64,000 nucleotides of DNA from Cupriavidus taiwanensis (GCF_900249755.1 NZ_LT976853.1:1565253-1629252), one strand, 5' to 3'. Positions 41,897 through 51,292 are shown, counted from the stretch's first letter. The notes: generated from the sequence alone by a model not told the origin. Translations and numbers: made by a program.

Positions 41897-44800
41897 CTAG
41901 CTTCGCTCGAGCATGCCGATCTCGCGCACCGCAACCGACAGCATCGACAATCCCGCGGCACCGGAGGCGCGCTGGTCCGCCAGCATGCGCGTGAAGCGCT
42001 CGAGCGCGCCGTGGCGGCTGGCGCGCCAGGCGTCGATCATCGCTTCGGGCGCGGCCTGGCCGTCCGCCTGCGACAGCACGCTGACCGTCAGCGCGCGCTT
42101 GAGGCGTCCCAGGTCTTCCAGCGTGGTGGTGCGCGCCAGCAGGTCCCAATGGGTATCCGATGGCAGCGCCAGCGCGCGTTCGCGCAGCCAGCTGAAGCTC
42201 AGGTGGCTGTCCAGCGCGAAGTAGACTCCCGCAACCAGGTCCAGGCTGCGCTCGCAGGCCGCCGCCACTTCGGCGATGTCGAGCGCCGCGGCGGAAATCT
42301 CGCTGCCGGCCACGCGCATGGCCAGGGTCTCGCCCACGCCCGCGTCGGTCAGCGCGCGGGTGTGTTCGGCCAGCGCCGCGGCATCGGCCTGCGGCAAGAG
42401 CTGCGGCAACTGCGGCGCCAGCCACTGTGCCGCCTGCGCAAAGCGCGCCAGGTCTTCGTTGGCGCGGCTGCCGCTGCGCAGATAGCGGATGAACCACAGG
42501 CAGGCGCGCTCCAGCAGCAGCGCCACCGCGCCGAACATGCGCGCCTGCTCGGCGTCGGCCACGCGATTGTCGAGCGCGTCGATTTCCTGCCACAGCGCGG
42601 TCAGCCCGAACACGTCGCGCGCGATCAGGCAGGCGCGCACGATATCGGCCGGCCGCGCATCGGTTTCTTCCATGATCCGGTGCACGAAGGTGGCGCCGAT
42701 GCGGTTGACCAGCATATTGGTCAGGTGCGTCGACAGGATCTCGCGCCGCAGCGGATGGCGCTGCATGGCCTCGCCGTAGCGCTGGCGCAGCGGCACCGGG
42801 AAGTAATCCGCCAGCAGGCCGGAAACCAGCGCGTCTTCCGGCACGTCCGAGCCCAGCAGTTCGTCGTACAGCCACATCTTGCTGTAGGCCAGCAGCACCG
42901 CGCGCTCGGGCGAGGCCAGCCCTTCGCCGGCCAGCTTGCGCTCGGCAATGTCCTCGTCCGACGGCAGGAATTCCAGCGCGCGGTTCAGCCGCCCGGCGCG
43001 TTCCAGCCAGCGCACCAGGCGCGCCTCGCCGTCGAGCAGCGCGGCGCTGCTGCGGCCCGCCACCGACAGCGCCTGGGTCTGGTAGTAGTTGTCCTGCAGC
43101 ACCAGCAGGCCGACTTCGTCGGTCATCTCGGCCAGCAGCTTGTTGCGCTGCTTCTCGGTCATCTCGCCGTCGGCGACCACCAGCCCCAGCAGGATCTTGA
43201 TATTGACTTCATGGTCGGAGCAGTCCACGCCGGCCGAGTTGTCGATGGCATCGGTGTTGATGCGGCCGCCCTTGCGCGCGAACTCGATGCGGCCCAGCTG
43301 GGTGAAGCCGAGGTTGCCACCTTCGCCGACCACCTTGCAGCGCAGCTCGCTGCCATTGACGCGCACGGCGTCGTTGGTGCGGTCGCCGGCCTGCAGGTGG
43401 GTTTCCTGGCTGGACTTGACGTAGGTGCCGATGCCGCCGTTGTAGAGCAGGTCCACCGGCGCCATCAGGATGGCGTGGATCAGTTCGGCCGGCGACAGCG
43501 TGGTGGCCGTGATGCCGAGCACCGCCTGCACCTGCGCCGACAGCGGGATGGTCTTGGCGGTGCGCGGATAGATGCCGCCGCCGGCGGAAATCAGCGTGGC
43601 GTCGTAGTCGGCCCAGCTGGAGCGCGGCAGCCCGAACAGCCGCGCGCGCTCCTGCAGGCTGCGCGCCGGGTCGGGGTCGGGATCGAGGAAGATGTGGCGG
43701 TGGTCGAACGCGGCCACCAGCCGGATATGCGGCGACAGCAGCATGCCGTTGCCGAACACGTCGCCCGACATGTCGCCGATGCCGGCCACGGTGAAGTCCG
43801 TGGCCTGGATGTCGACGCCCATCTCGCGGAAATGCCGCTTGACCGATTCCCACGCGCCGCGCGCGGTAATGCCCATTTTCTTGTGGTCGTAGCCGACCGA
43901 GCCGCCGGAAGCGAAGGCATCGCCCAGCCAGAAGCCGTACTCGGCCGAGATCGCGTTGGCGAAGTCCGAGAACGTTGCCGTGCCCTTGTCCGCGGCCACT
44001 ACCAGGTAGGGGTCGTTGTCGTCGTGGCGCACCACCTCGGGCGGCGGCACCAGTTCGCCGCCGACGAGGTTGTCGGTCAGGTCGAGCAGCCCGCGCAGGA
44101 AGGTCTGGTAGCAGGCAATGCCTTCGCGCAGGAAGGCGTCGCGGTCGGTCGGCGGGGGCGGGCGCTTGACCACGAAGCCGCCCTTGGAGCCGACCGGCAC
44201 GATCACGGTGTTCTTCACCATCTGCGCCTTCATCAGCCCCAGCACTTCGGTGCGGAAGTCCTCGCGCCGGTCCGACCAGCGCAGGCCGCCGCGCGCCACG
44301 CGCCCGCCGCGCAGGTGCACCCCTTCCACGCGCGGCGAGTAGACCCAGATCTCGAACATCGGGCGCGGCTCCGGCAGGCCCGGCACCAGCGCGGGATTGA
44401 ACTTGAACGACAGGTACGGACGCGGCTGGCCGTCCTCGCCGCGATGGAAATAATTGGTGCGCACGGTGGCGCTGATCACGCCGAGGAACAGCCGCAGGAT
44501 GCGGTCTTCGTCGAGGTTGGGCACCTTGTCCAGCGCCGTGCCGATTTCGGCCAGCAGCTTGTCGCAGCGCGCCTGGCGCGCGGTGTCGGCGGCGACCTGG
44601 CTGAAGGTGTCGAAGCGCGCGACGAACAGCGCCACCAGCAGCGCGGCAATGCCGGCGTTGCCGGTCAGCGCGCGTTCGATATAGGCGTCGCTGAAGGTAG
44701 AGCCTACCTGCCGCAGGTAGCGGGCGTAGGCGCGCAGGATGGTCACGTCGCGCGCGGCCAGTTCGGCGCGCAGCACCAGGCGGTTGAGATCGTCGTTCTC

Positions 44801-46750
44801 GATCTCGCCGTGCCAGGCGCGGGCGAAGGCATCCTCGAACAGCGCCTTGACGCGCGCGATGTCGAACTCCGCCGCGCCGCCGCTGTCGGCGATCTCCAGC
44901 CCGAAGTCGTGCACCCACACCGGGGCGCCGCTGTCGGGTTCGATCAGGTAGGGGCGCTCTTCATCGACGCGCACGCCCAGGTGTTCCAGCATCGGCAGGC
45001 TCAGCGACAGCGCGATCGGTTCGCCGGCGCGGTACACCTTGAAGCGGAACGCGCCCGGCGCGGCTTCGATCGGGCGGTACAGGTTCATCGCCATGCCGTT
45101 GCCGCGCAGCGCGTGCTCCATCAGCTCGATATCGCGCACCGCGGTGCGCGCCGGATAGTCTTCGCGGTAGCCGGCGGGGAACGAGCCGCCATAGCGCTGC
45201 AGCAGCCGGTTGCCTTGCTCTTCGCCGTGGCTTTCGTGCAGCGCTTCGGCAAGGTCGTCCTGCCAGCGCCGGCTGGCATGGACGATGCGCGCTTCGAGCT
45301 CCTGCGTGTCGACCTTCGGCATGGTCCCGGGCTCGCCGCGCACGGTCAGCTGGATGCGCGCCAGCGGCGACTCCGACAGCAGCGGCGTGAACTCGCAGCT
45401 GGTGCCGTGGAATGCCGCGGTCAGCAGCTTCTGGATCTTCTGGCGCAGGTCGGTGTTGTACTTGTCGCGCGGCACGAACACCAGGCAAGAGACAAAGCGG
45501 TCGAAGCGGTCGCGCCGCACGAACAGCCGCGTGCGCTGGTGTTCCTGCAGCCGCAGGATGCCGGTGGTGATGTCGAACAGCTCATCCTCGGTCGCCTGGA
45601 ACAGTTCGTCGCGCGGATACTGCTCCAGGATCGTGACCAGCGACTTGTACAGGTGGCCCTTGGCGAGAAAGCCGGCGCGCGCCAGGATATTGGCGCACTT
45701 GCGCCGCACCAGCGGGATGTCGGCGATCGGCGCCATGTACGCGGTCGAGGTGTACAGGCCGACGAAGCGCCGCTCTCCGAACAGCTGCCCGTTTGCGTCG
45801 AGCAGCTTGACTCCGACGTAGTCGAGATAGCCGGGGCGGTGCACCGTGGCGCGCGAATTGGCCTTGGTCAGGAAGATCGGCGAGCTGCCTTCGATGATGG
45901 CGGTGGCCGCGGCGGGCAGCAGGGTCAGGTCTTCGGCGTCGGGCTCGCGCAAGCTTTCGCGCAGGATGCCGGCGCCGGAGCCGGCCACGCCGCGCAGGAA
46001 GTAGCGCCCGTCGCGCGCTACCAGTTGGTAGTCGCGCTGTCCCAGAAATGAAAAATGGTCGTCCATCATCCATTCCAGGAAGGCGCGCGCCTCGACGCTT
46101 TCCGCCGAGGCCGCGTCCGGCGCCTGCGCCATGGTGCCGATGGTGGCGCGCGTGATGTCGCACATCTTCGGCCAGTCTTCCACGGCCGCGCGCACGTCGA
46201 CCAGCACCTGCGAGATGCCGTGGCGCAAGGCGTCGAGGCGGGAGGACTCGCCGGTGCGGTCGATCTCGAAATGGATAAACGATTCCAGGCGCGAATTGTC
46301 GCCGGCCTCGCCGGCGCCGGCGGGGGCGATCCGCTCGATGCCGGCGCCGCCGCGCCAGACCCGGAACACCGGATGGATCGCCGAATGCAGCGCCAGGCCC
46401 TGGCGGTTGATCTCCATGGTCACGGAGTCGACCAGGAACGGCATGTCGTCGTTGACGATCTCCACCACGGTGTGGTCGGAGTGCCAGCCGTGCTCTTCCA
46501 GGTTGGGGTTGTAGACGCGGATGCGCGCGCTGCCGGGGGTGAACTTCTGCGCCGTCTGCCAGTGCGCCATCACGGCGCCGTACAGGTCGGCCACTTCGCG
46601 CCGCAGCAGGTCTTCGGCGTCGGCCTGGTCGTAGTAGTGCTGAAGGAAGGGCTCGACCACGCTGAACTTCGCCGCCGGCAGCCGCCCGCGCGCGAAGGCG
46701 GCCAGCTGGTCCAGCAGGTGCGCGACCTTGTCTTCGTTCTCCTGCGGCAT
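41897..46750 (-). CDS. NAD-specific glutamate dehydrogenase, large (GDH180) type
   Basis: The 1617-residue protein oxidises glutamate to 2-oxoglutarate and ammonia with NAD+ and is far longer than ordinary hexameric glutamate dehydrogenases. The N-terminal half carries regulatory ACT-like regions. The catalytic core (about 730-1180) includes the SRKGLKW-like part GGRVARGGLRWSDRREDFRTEVLGLMKAQMVKNTVIVPVGSKGGFVVK and the Rossmann region AGIGDMSGDVFGNGML. The C-terminal part (GKMWLYDELL-like helices) is as expected for this class. It is monocistronic, and a palindrome lies about 60 bases upstream. The antisense strand is also open over most of its length because of GC-rich codon use; that frame is a shadow. 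Confidence 0.95.
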   Translation of the reverse strand: MPQENEDKVAHLLDQLAAFARGRLPAAKFSVVEPFLQHYYDQADAEDLLRREVADLYGAVMAHWQTAQKFTPGSARIRVYNPNLEEHGWHSDHTVVEIVNDDMPFLVDSVTMEINRQGLALHSAIHPVFRVWRGGAGIERIAPAGAGEAGDNSRLESFIHFEIDRTGESSRLDALRHGISQVLVDVRAAVEDWPKMCDITRATIGTMAQAPDAASAESVEARAFLEWMMDDHFSFLGQRDYQLVARDGRYFLRGVAGSGAGILRESLREPDAEDLTLLPAAATAIIEGSSPIFLTKANSRATVHRPGYLDYVGVKLLDANGQLFGERRFVGLYTSTAYMAPIADIPLVRRKCANILARAGFLAKGHLYKSLVTILEQYPRDELFQATEDELFDITTGILRLQEHQRTRLFVRRDRFDRFVSCLVFVPRDKYNTDLRQKIQKLLTAAFHGTSCEFTPLLSESPLARIQLTVRGEPGTMPKVDTQELEARIVHASRRWQDDLAEALHESHGEEQGNRLLQRYGGSFPAGYREDYPARTAVRDIELMEHALRGNGMAMNLYRPIEAAPGAFRFKVYRAGEPIALSLSLPMLEHLGVRVDEERPYLIEPDSGAPVWVHDFGLEIADSGGAAEFDIARVKALFEDAFARAWHGEIENDDLNRLVLRAELAARDVTILRAYARYLRQVGSTFSDAYIERALTGNAGIAALLVALFVARFDTFSQVAADTARQARCDKLLAEIGTALDKVPNLDEDRILRLFLGVISATVRTNYFHRGEDGQPRPYLSFKFNPALVPGLPEPRPMFEIWVYSPRVEGVHLRGGRVARGGLRWSDRREDFRTEVLGLMKAQMVKNTVIVPVGSKGGFVVKRPPPPTDRDAFLREGIACYQTFLRGLLDLTDNLVGGELVPPPEVVRHDDNDPYLVVAADKGTATFSDFANAISAEYGFWLGDAFASGGSVGYDHKKMGITARGAWESVKRHFREMGVDIQATDFTVAGIGDMSGDVFGNGMLLSPHIRLVAAFDHRHIFLDPDPDPARSLQERARLFGLPRSSWADYDATLISAGGGIYPRTAKTIPLSAQVQAVLGITATTLSPAELIHAILMAPVDLLYNGGIGTYVKSSQETHLQAGDRTNDAVRVNGSELRCKVVGEGGNLGFTQLGRIEFARKGGRINTDAIDNSAGVDCSDHEVNIKILLGLVVADGEMTEKQRNKLLAEMTDEVGLLVLQDNYYQTQALSVAGRSSAALLDGEARLVRWLERAGRLNRALEFLPSDEDIAERKLAGEGLASPERAVLLAYSKMWLYDELLGSDVPEDALVSGLLADYFPVPLRQRYGEAMQRHPLRREILSTHLTNMLVNRIGATFVHRIMEETDARPADIVRACLIARDVFGLTALWQEIDALDNRVADAEQARMFGAVALLLERACLWFIRYLRSGSRANEDLARFAQAAQWLAPQLPQLLPQADAAALAEHTRALTDAGVGETLAMRVAGSEISAAALDIAEVAAACERSLDLVAGVYFALDSHLSFSWLRERALALPSDTHWDLLARTTTLEDLGRLKRALTVSVLSQADGQAAPEAMIDAWRASRHGALERFTRMLADQRASGAAGLSMLSVAVREIGMLERS

Positions 46751-46809
46751 GTTCCCCTCCTCGCGGTGTCGGTGGGCGCCGCGACATGTGCCGGGGCATG
46801 CTCATACTT

Positions 46810-46823
46810 TAGGAAAAATCCTA
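46810..46823. promoter_or_regulatory. Palindrome upstream of the glutamate dehydrogenase gene
   Basis: TAGGA-AAAA-TCCTA is a perfect 5-base-arm inverted repeat 60-74 bases upstream of the start codon (46750). It could be an operator. I do not recognise the regulator. Confidence 0.4.
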
Positions 46824-46917
46824 GTCCCCGGCGCAACTATGTGGCGGGTACTGGCGAGGGCAAGGGAGGATGGCTGGCCGGTCCCGGCGGCACGCCGCGG
46901 GACCGGCCGGGCTTCGG

Positions 46918-47469
46918 TCAGAAGCGCGTGGCCAGGCTGGGGCAGGAGGCAGGGCGGTGCGCGACCGGCGGCAGGCCGGGGCAGGGCAGCGGCTGGGTGT
47001 GCCGTTCCTGCCGGGCGGTCTCGGAGACGGTCCTGACCTGGCGCGCGGTGTGGCCGCTCAGCGTGGATTTCATGCGATCAAGCAGGCTGACCAGCGCGGC
47101 GCGCTCCTGGGAATTGAATGCCGCCACCGAGACGCTGTGCAGCGCGCTCAGGGCCTGCGCGGTACGTTGCACCCGCGCCGTGGCGCCTTCGGCGAGGCGC
47201 GGGGGCAGCGTCCCGGTGTACTCGATCCAGCCGTCGCGGCGCAGTTCATCGAGCATCATCTCGGATTGCGCGGCATCGATCGGCATCGGACCGGCCAGCG
47301 GCGCGCCGCGCTTGAAGGCACCCTGGCGGATGGCCCGCAGCAGCAGCCACTGGGAATAGTTGAGGCCCGAGGCTCGCAAGGTCTGGTCCAACGCACCTTG
47401 CCAGGCGGTGACTGCGTCAATCAGGGCAAGGACAACCGGCTCGCTGGGTTCGAGGTGTCTTGGCTGCAT
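46918..47469 (-). CDS. MarR-like winged-helix regulator
   Basis: The ATG at 47469 gives 183 residues. The pattern EPVVLALIDAVTAWQGALDQTLRASGLNYSQWLLLRAIRQGAFKRG followed by IDAAQSEMMLDELRRDGWIEYTG is a MarR-like dimerisation helix and winged helix. A helical segment follows, containing SAHRSVSVAAFNSQERAALVSLLDRMKSTLSG-type sequence. The C-terminal 30 residues are proline/arginine-rich and probably disordered. It is divergent from the CoA-transferase gene across a 394-base gap, so it may regulate that gene. The family call rests on pattern alone and is moderate. Confidence 0.65.
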   Translation of the reverse strand: MQPRHLEPSEPVVLALIDAVTAWQGALDQTLRASGLNYSQWLLLRAIRQGAFKRGAPLAGPMPIDAAQSEMMLDELRRDGWIEYTGTLPPRLAEGATARVQRTAQALSALHSVSVAAFNSQERAALVSLLDRMKSTLSGHTARQVRTVSETARQERHTQPLPCPGLPPVAHRPASCPSLATRF

Positions 47470-47863
47470 GAATGGCGTCTCCTGTTGTGATTTGCCGCCA
47501 CCGCAATGCACAGGCACCCACCATGGGGTGCAAGGGGCCGGAGCATGGCCGGCCCGGGCGGCACGGTCGCCGCAGCCTCTGTGGCGGGCTGGGTCGACCG
47601 AACGGCGAGACTAACAGAAACTTTTGCTTCTTTTGTGACAACTGCGGGAATGTCCTGAGGCGCGGCGCGGCCCTGGTGGCGGCGACTGCGCCTATGGGCC
47701 GCACCGGCGTCTATGAAAAAAGCGACTGACATCGATGACTTTAAACCATCGCTGGAATAACTGCGGCTGGCTACACTGCCTGCCGAGACCCCGCCGACAA
47801 GCCGCCAGGCCAGTACGGGGCGAACGGCGCAGGCACGGGCCGGCCGTCAGACCGGAGATCAAG
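47470..47863. other. Intergenic region between MarR-like and CoA-transferase genes
   Basis: These 394 bases contain no credible gene. A weak promoter-like TACACT lies at 47772-47777, ahead of the CoA-transferase start. The in-frame open stretch before 47864 lacks a ribosome-binding site and family sequence. I see no clear operator here. Confidence 0.5.
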
Positions 47864-49381
47864 ATGGACAAGGAACGCATTCGCCTGGCCAGGCTGCATG
47901 ACAAGGTAGTTTCGGCCGACGAAGCCGCCGCGCTGATCCGCGACGGCATGACGGTAGGCATGAGCGGTTTCACGCGCGCTGGCGACTGCAAGGAAGTGCC
48001 GTTCGCGCTGGCGCGGCGCGCGGCAACCGAGCCGCTGCGCATCACCCTGATGACGGGGGCTTCGCTTGGCAACGACATCGACCGGGTGCTGGCGGAGGCC
48101 GACGTGATCGCGCGTCGGCTGCCGTTCCAGTCCGATGCCACGCTGCGCCGCAAGATCAATGCGGGCGAAGTGATGTTCATCGACCAGCATCTGTCCGAGA
48201 CCGTGGAACAGCTGCGCTCGGGCCAGATTGCACCGGTTGACGTGGCGGTGGTGGAAGCGGTGGCGATTACCGAGCAGGGCGGCATCATCCCGAGCACCTC
48301 GGTGGGCAATTCGGCCAGCTTTGCCATGCTGGCGCGGCAGGTGATCGTCGAGATCAACCTGAACATGCCGCTGGAGCTGGAAGGGCTGCACGACATCTAT
48401 TTCCCGGTGCAGCGTCCGTACCGCCAGCCGATCCCGCTGATCGCGCCCGCGCAGCGCATCGGCCTGCCGTATATCCCGATTGATCCCGAGAAGATCGCGG
48501 CGATCGTGTTCACCGCCAAGGACGACAGCCCGTCCAACGCGCTGCCGCCGGATGCCGGCACCAGCCAGATCGCCGGCCATCTCAATGAATTCCTGCTGCG
48601 CGAGGTCCGCGCCGGGCGCCTGTCGCCGTCGCTGCAGCCGCTGCAGGCGGGCATCGGCACCATTGCCAATGCGGTGCTGCACGGCATGGTCGAGTCGCCG
48701 TTCCGCGACCTGCAGATGTACTCCGAAGTGCTGCAGGACAGCACCATCGAGCTGCTCGATGCCGGGCGCCTGTCCTTTGCCTCGGCGTCGTCGGTGACGC
48801 TGACGCGCGAGGTGTACCAGCGCTTCCTGTCGAACCTGGACCGCTACCGTTCGCGGCTGCTGCTGCGGCCGCAGGAAATCAGCAACCACCCGGAGATCCT
48901 GCGCCGGCTGGGGCTGATCACCATCAACACGGCGCTCGAGTGCGACATCTACGGCAACGTCAACTCGACCCATGTCGGCGGCACGCACATGATGAACGGC
49001 ATCGGCGGCTCGGGAGACTTTGCCCGCAATGCGCACCTGTCGGTGTTCGTGACCAAGTCAGTGGCCAAGGGTGGCGATATCTCGAGCATCGTGCCGATGG
49101 TCGCGCACGTCGACCATACCGAGCACGATGTCGACATCATCGTCACTGAGCACGGCCTCGCCGACCTGCGCGGCCTCGCCCCGCGCGAACGCGCGCGCAC
49201 GGTGATTGCCAACTGTGCCGACCCGCAATACCGCGACCTGCTGGGCGATTATTTCCGGCGCGCCAGCGTGCAGGGCGGACAGACGCCGCACTTGCTGGAA
49301 GAGGCGCTGTCCTGGCATGCCGCCTTCCGCGACCGCGGCACCATGCAGCCGGCGCGGCCGGCACCGGCGCTGGCCGCCTGA
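47864..49381 (+). CDS. Acetyl-CoA hydrolase/CoA-transferase family protein
   Basis: The ATG at 47864, after a GGAG site, gives 505 residues. A longer frame from 47735 adds an unrelated leader. The sequence follows the family of succinyl-CoA:acetate and propionyl-CoA:succinate CoA-transferases: VSADEAAALIRDGMTVGMSGFTRAGDCKEVP, FIDQHLSETVEQLRSG, VNSTHVGGTHMMNGIGGSGDFARNAHLSVF and TEHGLADLRGLAPRERA. These enzymes form a glutamyl-CoA intermediate and move CoA between short carboxylic acids. It probably links acetate or propionate to central metabolism. No CoA-linked gene adjoins it, and the divergent MarR-like gene may be its regulator. Confidence 0.9.
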   Translation: MDKERIRLARLHDKVVSADEAAALIRDGMTVGMSGFTRAGDCKEVPFALARRAATEPLRITLMTGASLGNDIDRVLAEADVIARRLPFQSDATLRRKINAGEVMFIDQHLSETVEQLRSGQIAPVDVAVVEAVAITEQGGIIPSTSVGNSASFAMLARQVIVEINLNMPLELEGLHDIYFPVQRPYRQPIPLIAPAQRIGLPYIPIDPEKIAAIVFTAKDDSPSNALPPDAGTSQIAGHLNEFLLREVRAGRLSPSLQPLQAGIGTIANAVLHGMVESPFRDLQMYSEVLQDSTIELLDAGRLSFASASSVTLTREVYQRFLSNLDRYRSRLLLRPQEISNHPEILRRLGLITINTALECDIYGNVNSTHVGGTHMMNGIGGSGDFARNAHLSVFVTKSVAKGGDISSIVPMVAHVDHTEHDVDIIVTEHGLADLRGLAPRERARTVIANCADPQYRDLLGDYFRRASVQGGQTPHLLEEALSWHAAFRDRGTMQPARPAPALAA

Positions 49382-49406
49382 ACGCCAGCCGATCCCCGAA
49401 AACTAA

Positions 49407-49428
49407 ACAGCCCGCGCATGCGGGCTGT
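49407..49428 (-). terminator. Terminator for the TDGAK-repeat protein gene (minus strand)
   Basis: ACAGCCCGC and GCGGGCTGT form a 9-base stem with a 4-base loop. On the minus strand it is followed by TTAGTTTT. It lies 20 bases beyond the stop of the repeat-protein gene and may also slow plus-strand transcription from the CoA-transferase gene. Confidence 0.65.
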
Positions 49429-49448
49429 CTGGCTGGGCGAGGGCGGCG

Positions 49449-49808
49449 TTACTGCGCCTTGGTGCCCTGGCTGGCGGGCGCCTTGGCGCCGTCGGTGTAG
49501 GGATCGGCCTTGCCGGCCTTGGCGCCGTCGGTGTACGGATCGAACTTGCCGGCCTTGGCGCCATCGGTGTTCGGATCGAACTTCTTGCCCGAGTTGGTCA
49601 GCTCCGACTTGGTCGATTGCTTGGCGCCGTCGGTGTACGGGTCGAACTTGCCGGACTTGGCCGCGCCCTGGTTCGGGCTGGCCTTCTTGGTGTGGCTGCC
49701 GCTGTAGAGATCGCCGCCGTCGGTGTAGTTCTTCTGCGCATACACCTGGGTCGCGCCGAGCGCGGCCAGTGCTGCAACGATCAGGGTCGGAACGGACTTC
49801 TTCAGCAT
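49449..49808 (-). CDS. Exported protein with DPYTDGAK repeats, 119 residues
   Basis: The ATG at 49808 gives a signal peptide (MLKKSVPTLIVAALAALGATQVYAQ, residues 1-25) and a mature chain of about 94 residues. The chain consists largely of imperfect repeats with the core D-P-(Y/N)-T-D-G-A-K, seen as KFDPYTDGAK, KFDPNTDGAK, KFDPYTDGAK and KADPYTDGAK, plus a degenerate YTDGGDLYSG copy near the start. It has no cysteines and is predicted to be exported to the periplasm and largely unfolded. The Asp/Thr/Asp clusters might bind calcium or another cation. I recognise no named family. It is monocistronic. Confidence 0.8.
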   Translation of the reverse strand: MLKKSVPTLIVAALAALGATQVYAQKNYTDGGDLYSGSHTKKASPNQGAAKSGKFDPYTDGAKQSTKSELTNSGKKFDPNTDGAKAGKFDPYTDGAKAGKADPYTDGAKAPASQGTKAQ

Positions 49809-50129
49809 CTTGTTATCCTCGCGAATGTCGGTCGCGCAGCGCCTGCGCGAAACCGGTTTGGGGCCGGACGTTGGCCGGTCGATTGCCGGCGCGTGCTGCG
49901 GAGCACCCGGTAAATGTACCGAGTCGGCGCGTGTCCGCAAAGTGAAAGTTTCTTCTACACGTATTGAACGTTACCGGCCGACCTGGCGTGCTGTCCGGGA
50001 TCAAACGGCGCAGGAATAGGAAGAATCTGAGTAGCGTGTTCGGCGCATTGCCGGCGCCGCGCATAAAAAAACCGGCTGCCGTGGCAGCCGGTTTCTATGG
50101 TCGGTGGCGGTTGGTGCCGCCTGGCCAGC
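49809..50129. other. Intergenic region upstream of the repeat-protein gene
   Basis: These 321 bases hold no credible gene. The half near 49809 should carry the promoter of the repeat protein (a TATCCTCGCG segment precedes its start). The far end holds the Bug-gene terminator at 50069-50094. Confidence 0.5.
50069..50094 (-). terminator. Intrinsic terminator of the Bug-receptor gene
   Basis: AAACCGGCTGCC-GT-GGCAGCCGGTTT is a perfect 12-base stem. On the minus strand it runs into a run of T residues. It lies 36 bases past the Bug-gene stop. Confidence 0.85.
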
Positions 50130-51110
50130 TTATTCCAGCGTGATGTTCTGGTCGCGTGCGATCTTCTTGCGCAGCTCCAGCTCGCGCTTGATCTGGGCGG
50201 CGTATTGCGCGGCGGTATTGCCATCGGTGTAGGCGCCGCTGTCAGCCAGGCGGCGCTTGACGTTGGGGTCTTGCAGCGCCTTGACCGCGGCATCATGCAC
50301 GCGCGTGATGATCGCCGCCGGCGTGCCGGCCGGAGCCACCAGGCCGTACCAGGCCATGTTGTTCATGTCCTTCATGCCGGCCTCGGCAAAGGTCGGCACG
50401 TCGGGCAGGCCCTCGACGCGCTTGGGCGCGGCCACGGCCAGCGCGCGCAGCTTGCCGGCCTGGATATGCGGCATCGACGACGGCAGGTTGTCGAACTGCG
50501 CGTTGACCTGGCCGGCCAGCGTGTCGTTCAGCGCCGGGCCCGATCCGCGGTAGGGGATGTGGACCATGTCGGTCTTGGTGATGTCCTTGAACAGTTCCCC
50601 GTCCAGGTGCGAGATGCTGCCCTTGCCGGCCGAGGCGTAGCTGTACTTGCCCGGGTTGGCCTTCAGCATGTCGACGAATTCCTTCAGGGTCTTGGCGGGG
50701 ACCTTCGGATTCACCGTCAGCACGTTGGGCACGTTGACCAGGTTGGTGATCGGCGCGAAGTCCTTGAGCGGATCGTACGGGTTCTTGGGGTTGGTGGCGG
50801 GGTTGGTCGCCATGGTGCTGACCGTGGCGATGCCCAGCGTGTAGCCGTCCGGCGCGGACTTGGCCAGCGCGTCGGCACCGATGGCGCCGCCGCCGCCGCC
50901 GCGGTTTTCCACCACCACCGGCTGGCCCAGTTCACGGCCCAGGCCGTCGGACACCGCGCGCGCGACGATATCGGTGGTGCCGCCGGCCGCGAACGGCACG
51001 ATCAGGCGGATCGGCTTGGCCGGGTAGGGCTGGGCCTGTGCCAGGCCGGCGTGGGCCAGGCCGAGGGCCGCGATGCATGCGGCTGCGCCGGCGTTAAGAA
51101 CTGCTTTCAA
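50130..51110 (-). CDS. Bug-family periplasmic solute receptor (TTG start)
   Basis: The best start is a TTG at 51110, six bases after a GGAGG ribosome-binding site. It opens a normal signal peptide (read as MKAVLNAGAAACIAALGLAHAGLAQA, then QPYP). The only in-frame ATG, at 51179, puts 23 charged residues in front of it. The 326-residue product has the Bug hallmarks YPAKPIRLIVPFAAGGTTDIVARAV, LGQPVVVENRGGGGGAIG and HIPYRGSGPALNDTLAGQV. It lacks nearby TctA/TctB membrane genes. A perfect IclR-like palindrome lies 160 bases upstream. The substrate is unknown, probably a carboxylate or aromatic acid. Confidence 0.92.
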   Translation of the reverse strand: MKAVLNAGAAACIAALGLAHAGLAQAQPYPAKPIRLIVPFAAGGTTDIVARAVSDGLGRELGQPVVVENRGGGGGAIGADALAKSAPDGYTLGIATVSTMATNPATNPKNPYDPLKDFAPITNLVNVPNVLTVNPKVPAKTLKEFVDMLKANPGKYSYASAGKGSISHLDGELFKDITKTDMVHIPYRGSGPALNDTLAGQVNAQFDNLPSSMPHIQAGKLRALAVAAPKRVEGLPDVPTFAEAGMKDMNNMAWYGLVAPAGTPAAIITRVHDAAVKALQDPNVKRRLADSGAYTDGNTAAQYAAQIKRELELRKKIARDQNITLE

Positions 51111-51269
51111 GGAGTGCCTCCATTCTTCTTTCACTGATTTGCCAGCCGGGCTGCAGGCGTCTCTGCGGATCCGCTGCATTCCGCTGCGGATGCGGCACCC
51201 GCGCCGTCAGGGCGTCCCGTGCTGGCGCGACCGGGCCGTGCCGGGATGCGGTACGGCCGGCACCTTGGG

Positions 51270-51292
51270 ATAGTTCCGCGATACGGAACTAT
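51270..51292. promoter_or_regulatory. IclR-type operator candidate
   Basis: ATAGTTCCG-CGATA-CGGAACTAT has perfect 9-base arms. GTTCCG/CGGAAC half-sites around a 5-base centre are typical of IclR-family binding sites. The next gene downstream on the minus strand is the Bug receptor. No IclR gene is in the window. Confidence 0.6.

Noticed and set aside
42011..46051. A 1346-residue open frame on the plus strand opposite the glutamate dehydrogenase gene
   Set aside because: The minus-strand frame is a clear, complete glutamate dehydrogenase. The antisense frame is Arg/Gln/Ala-rich with no domain and arises from GC-rich codon use.
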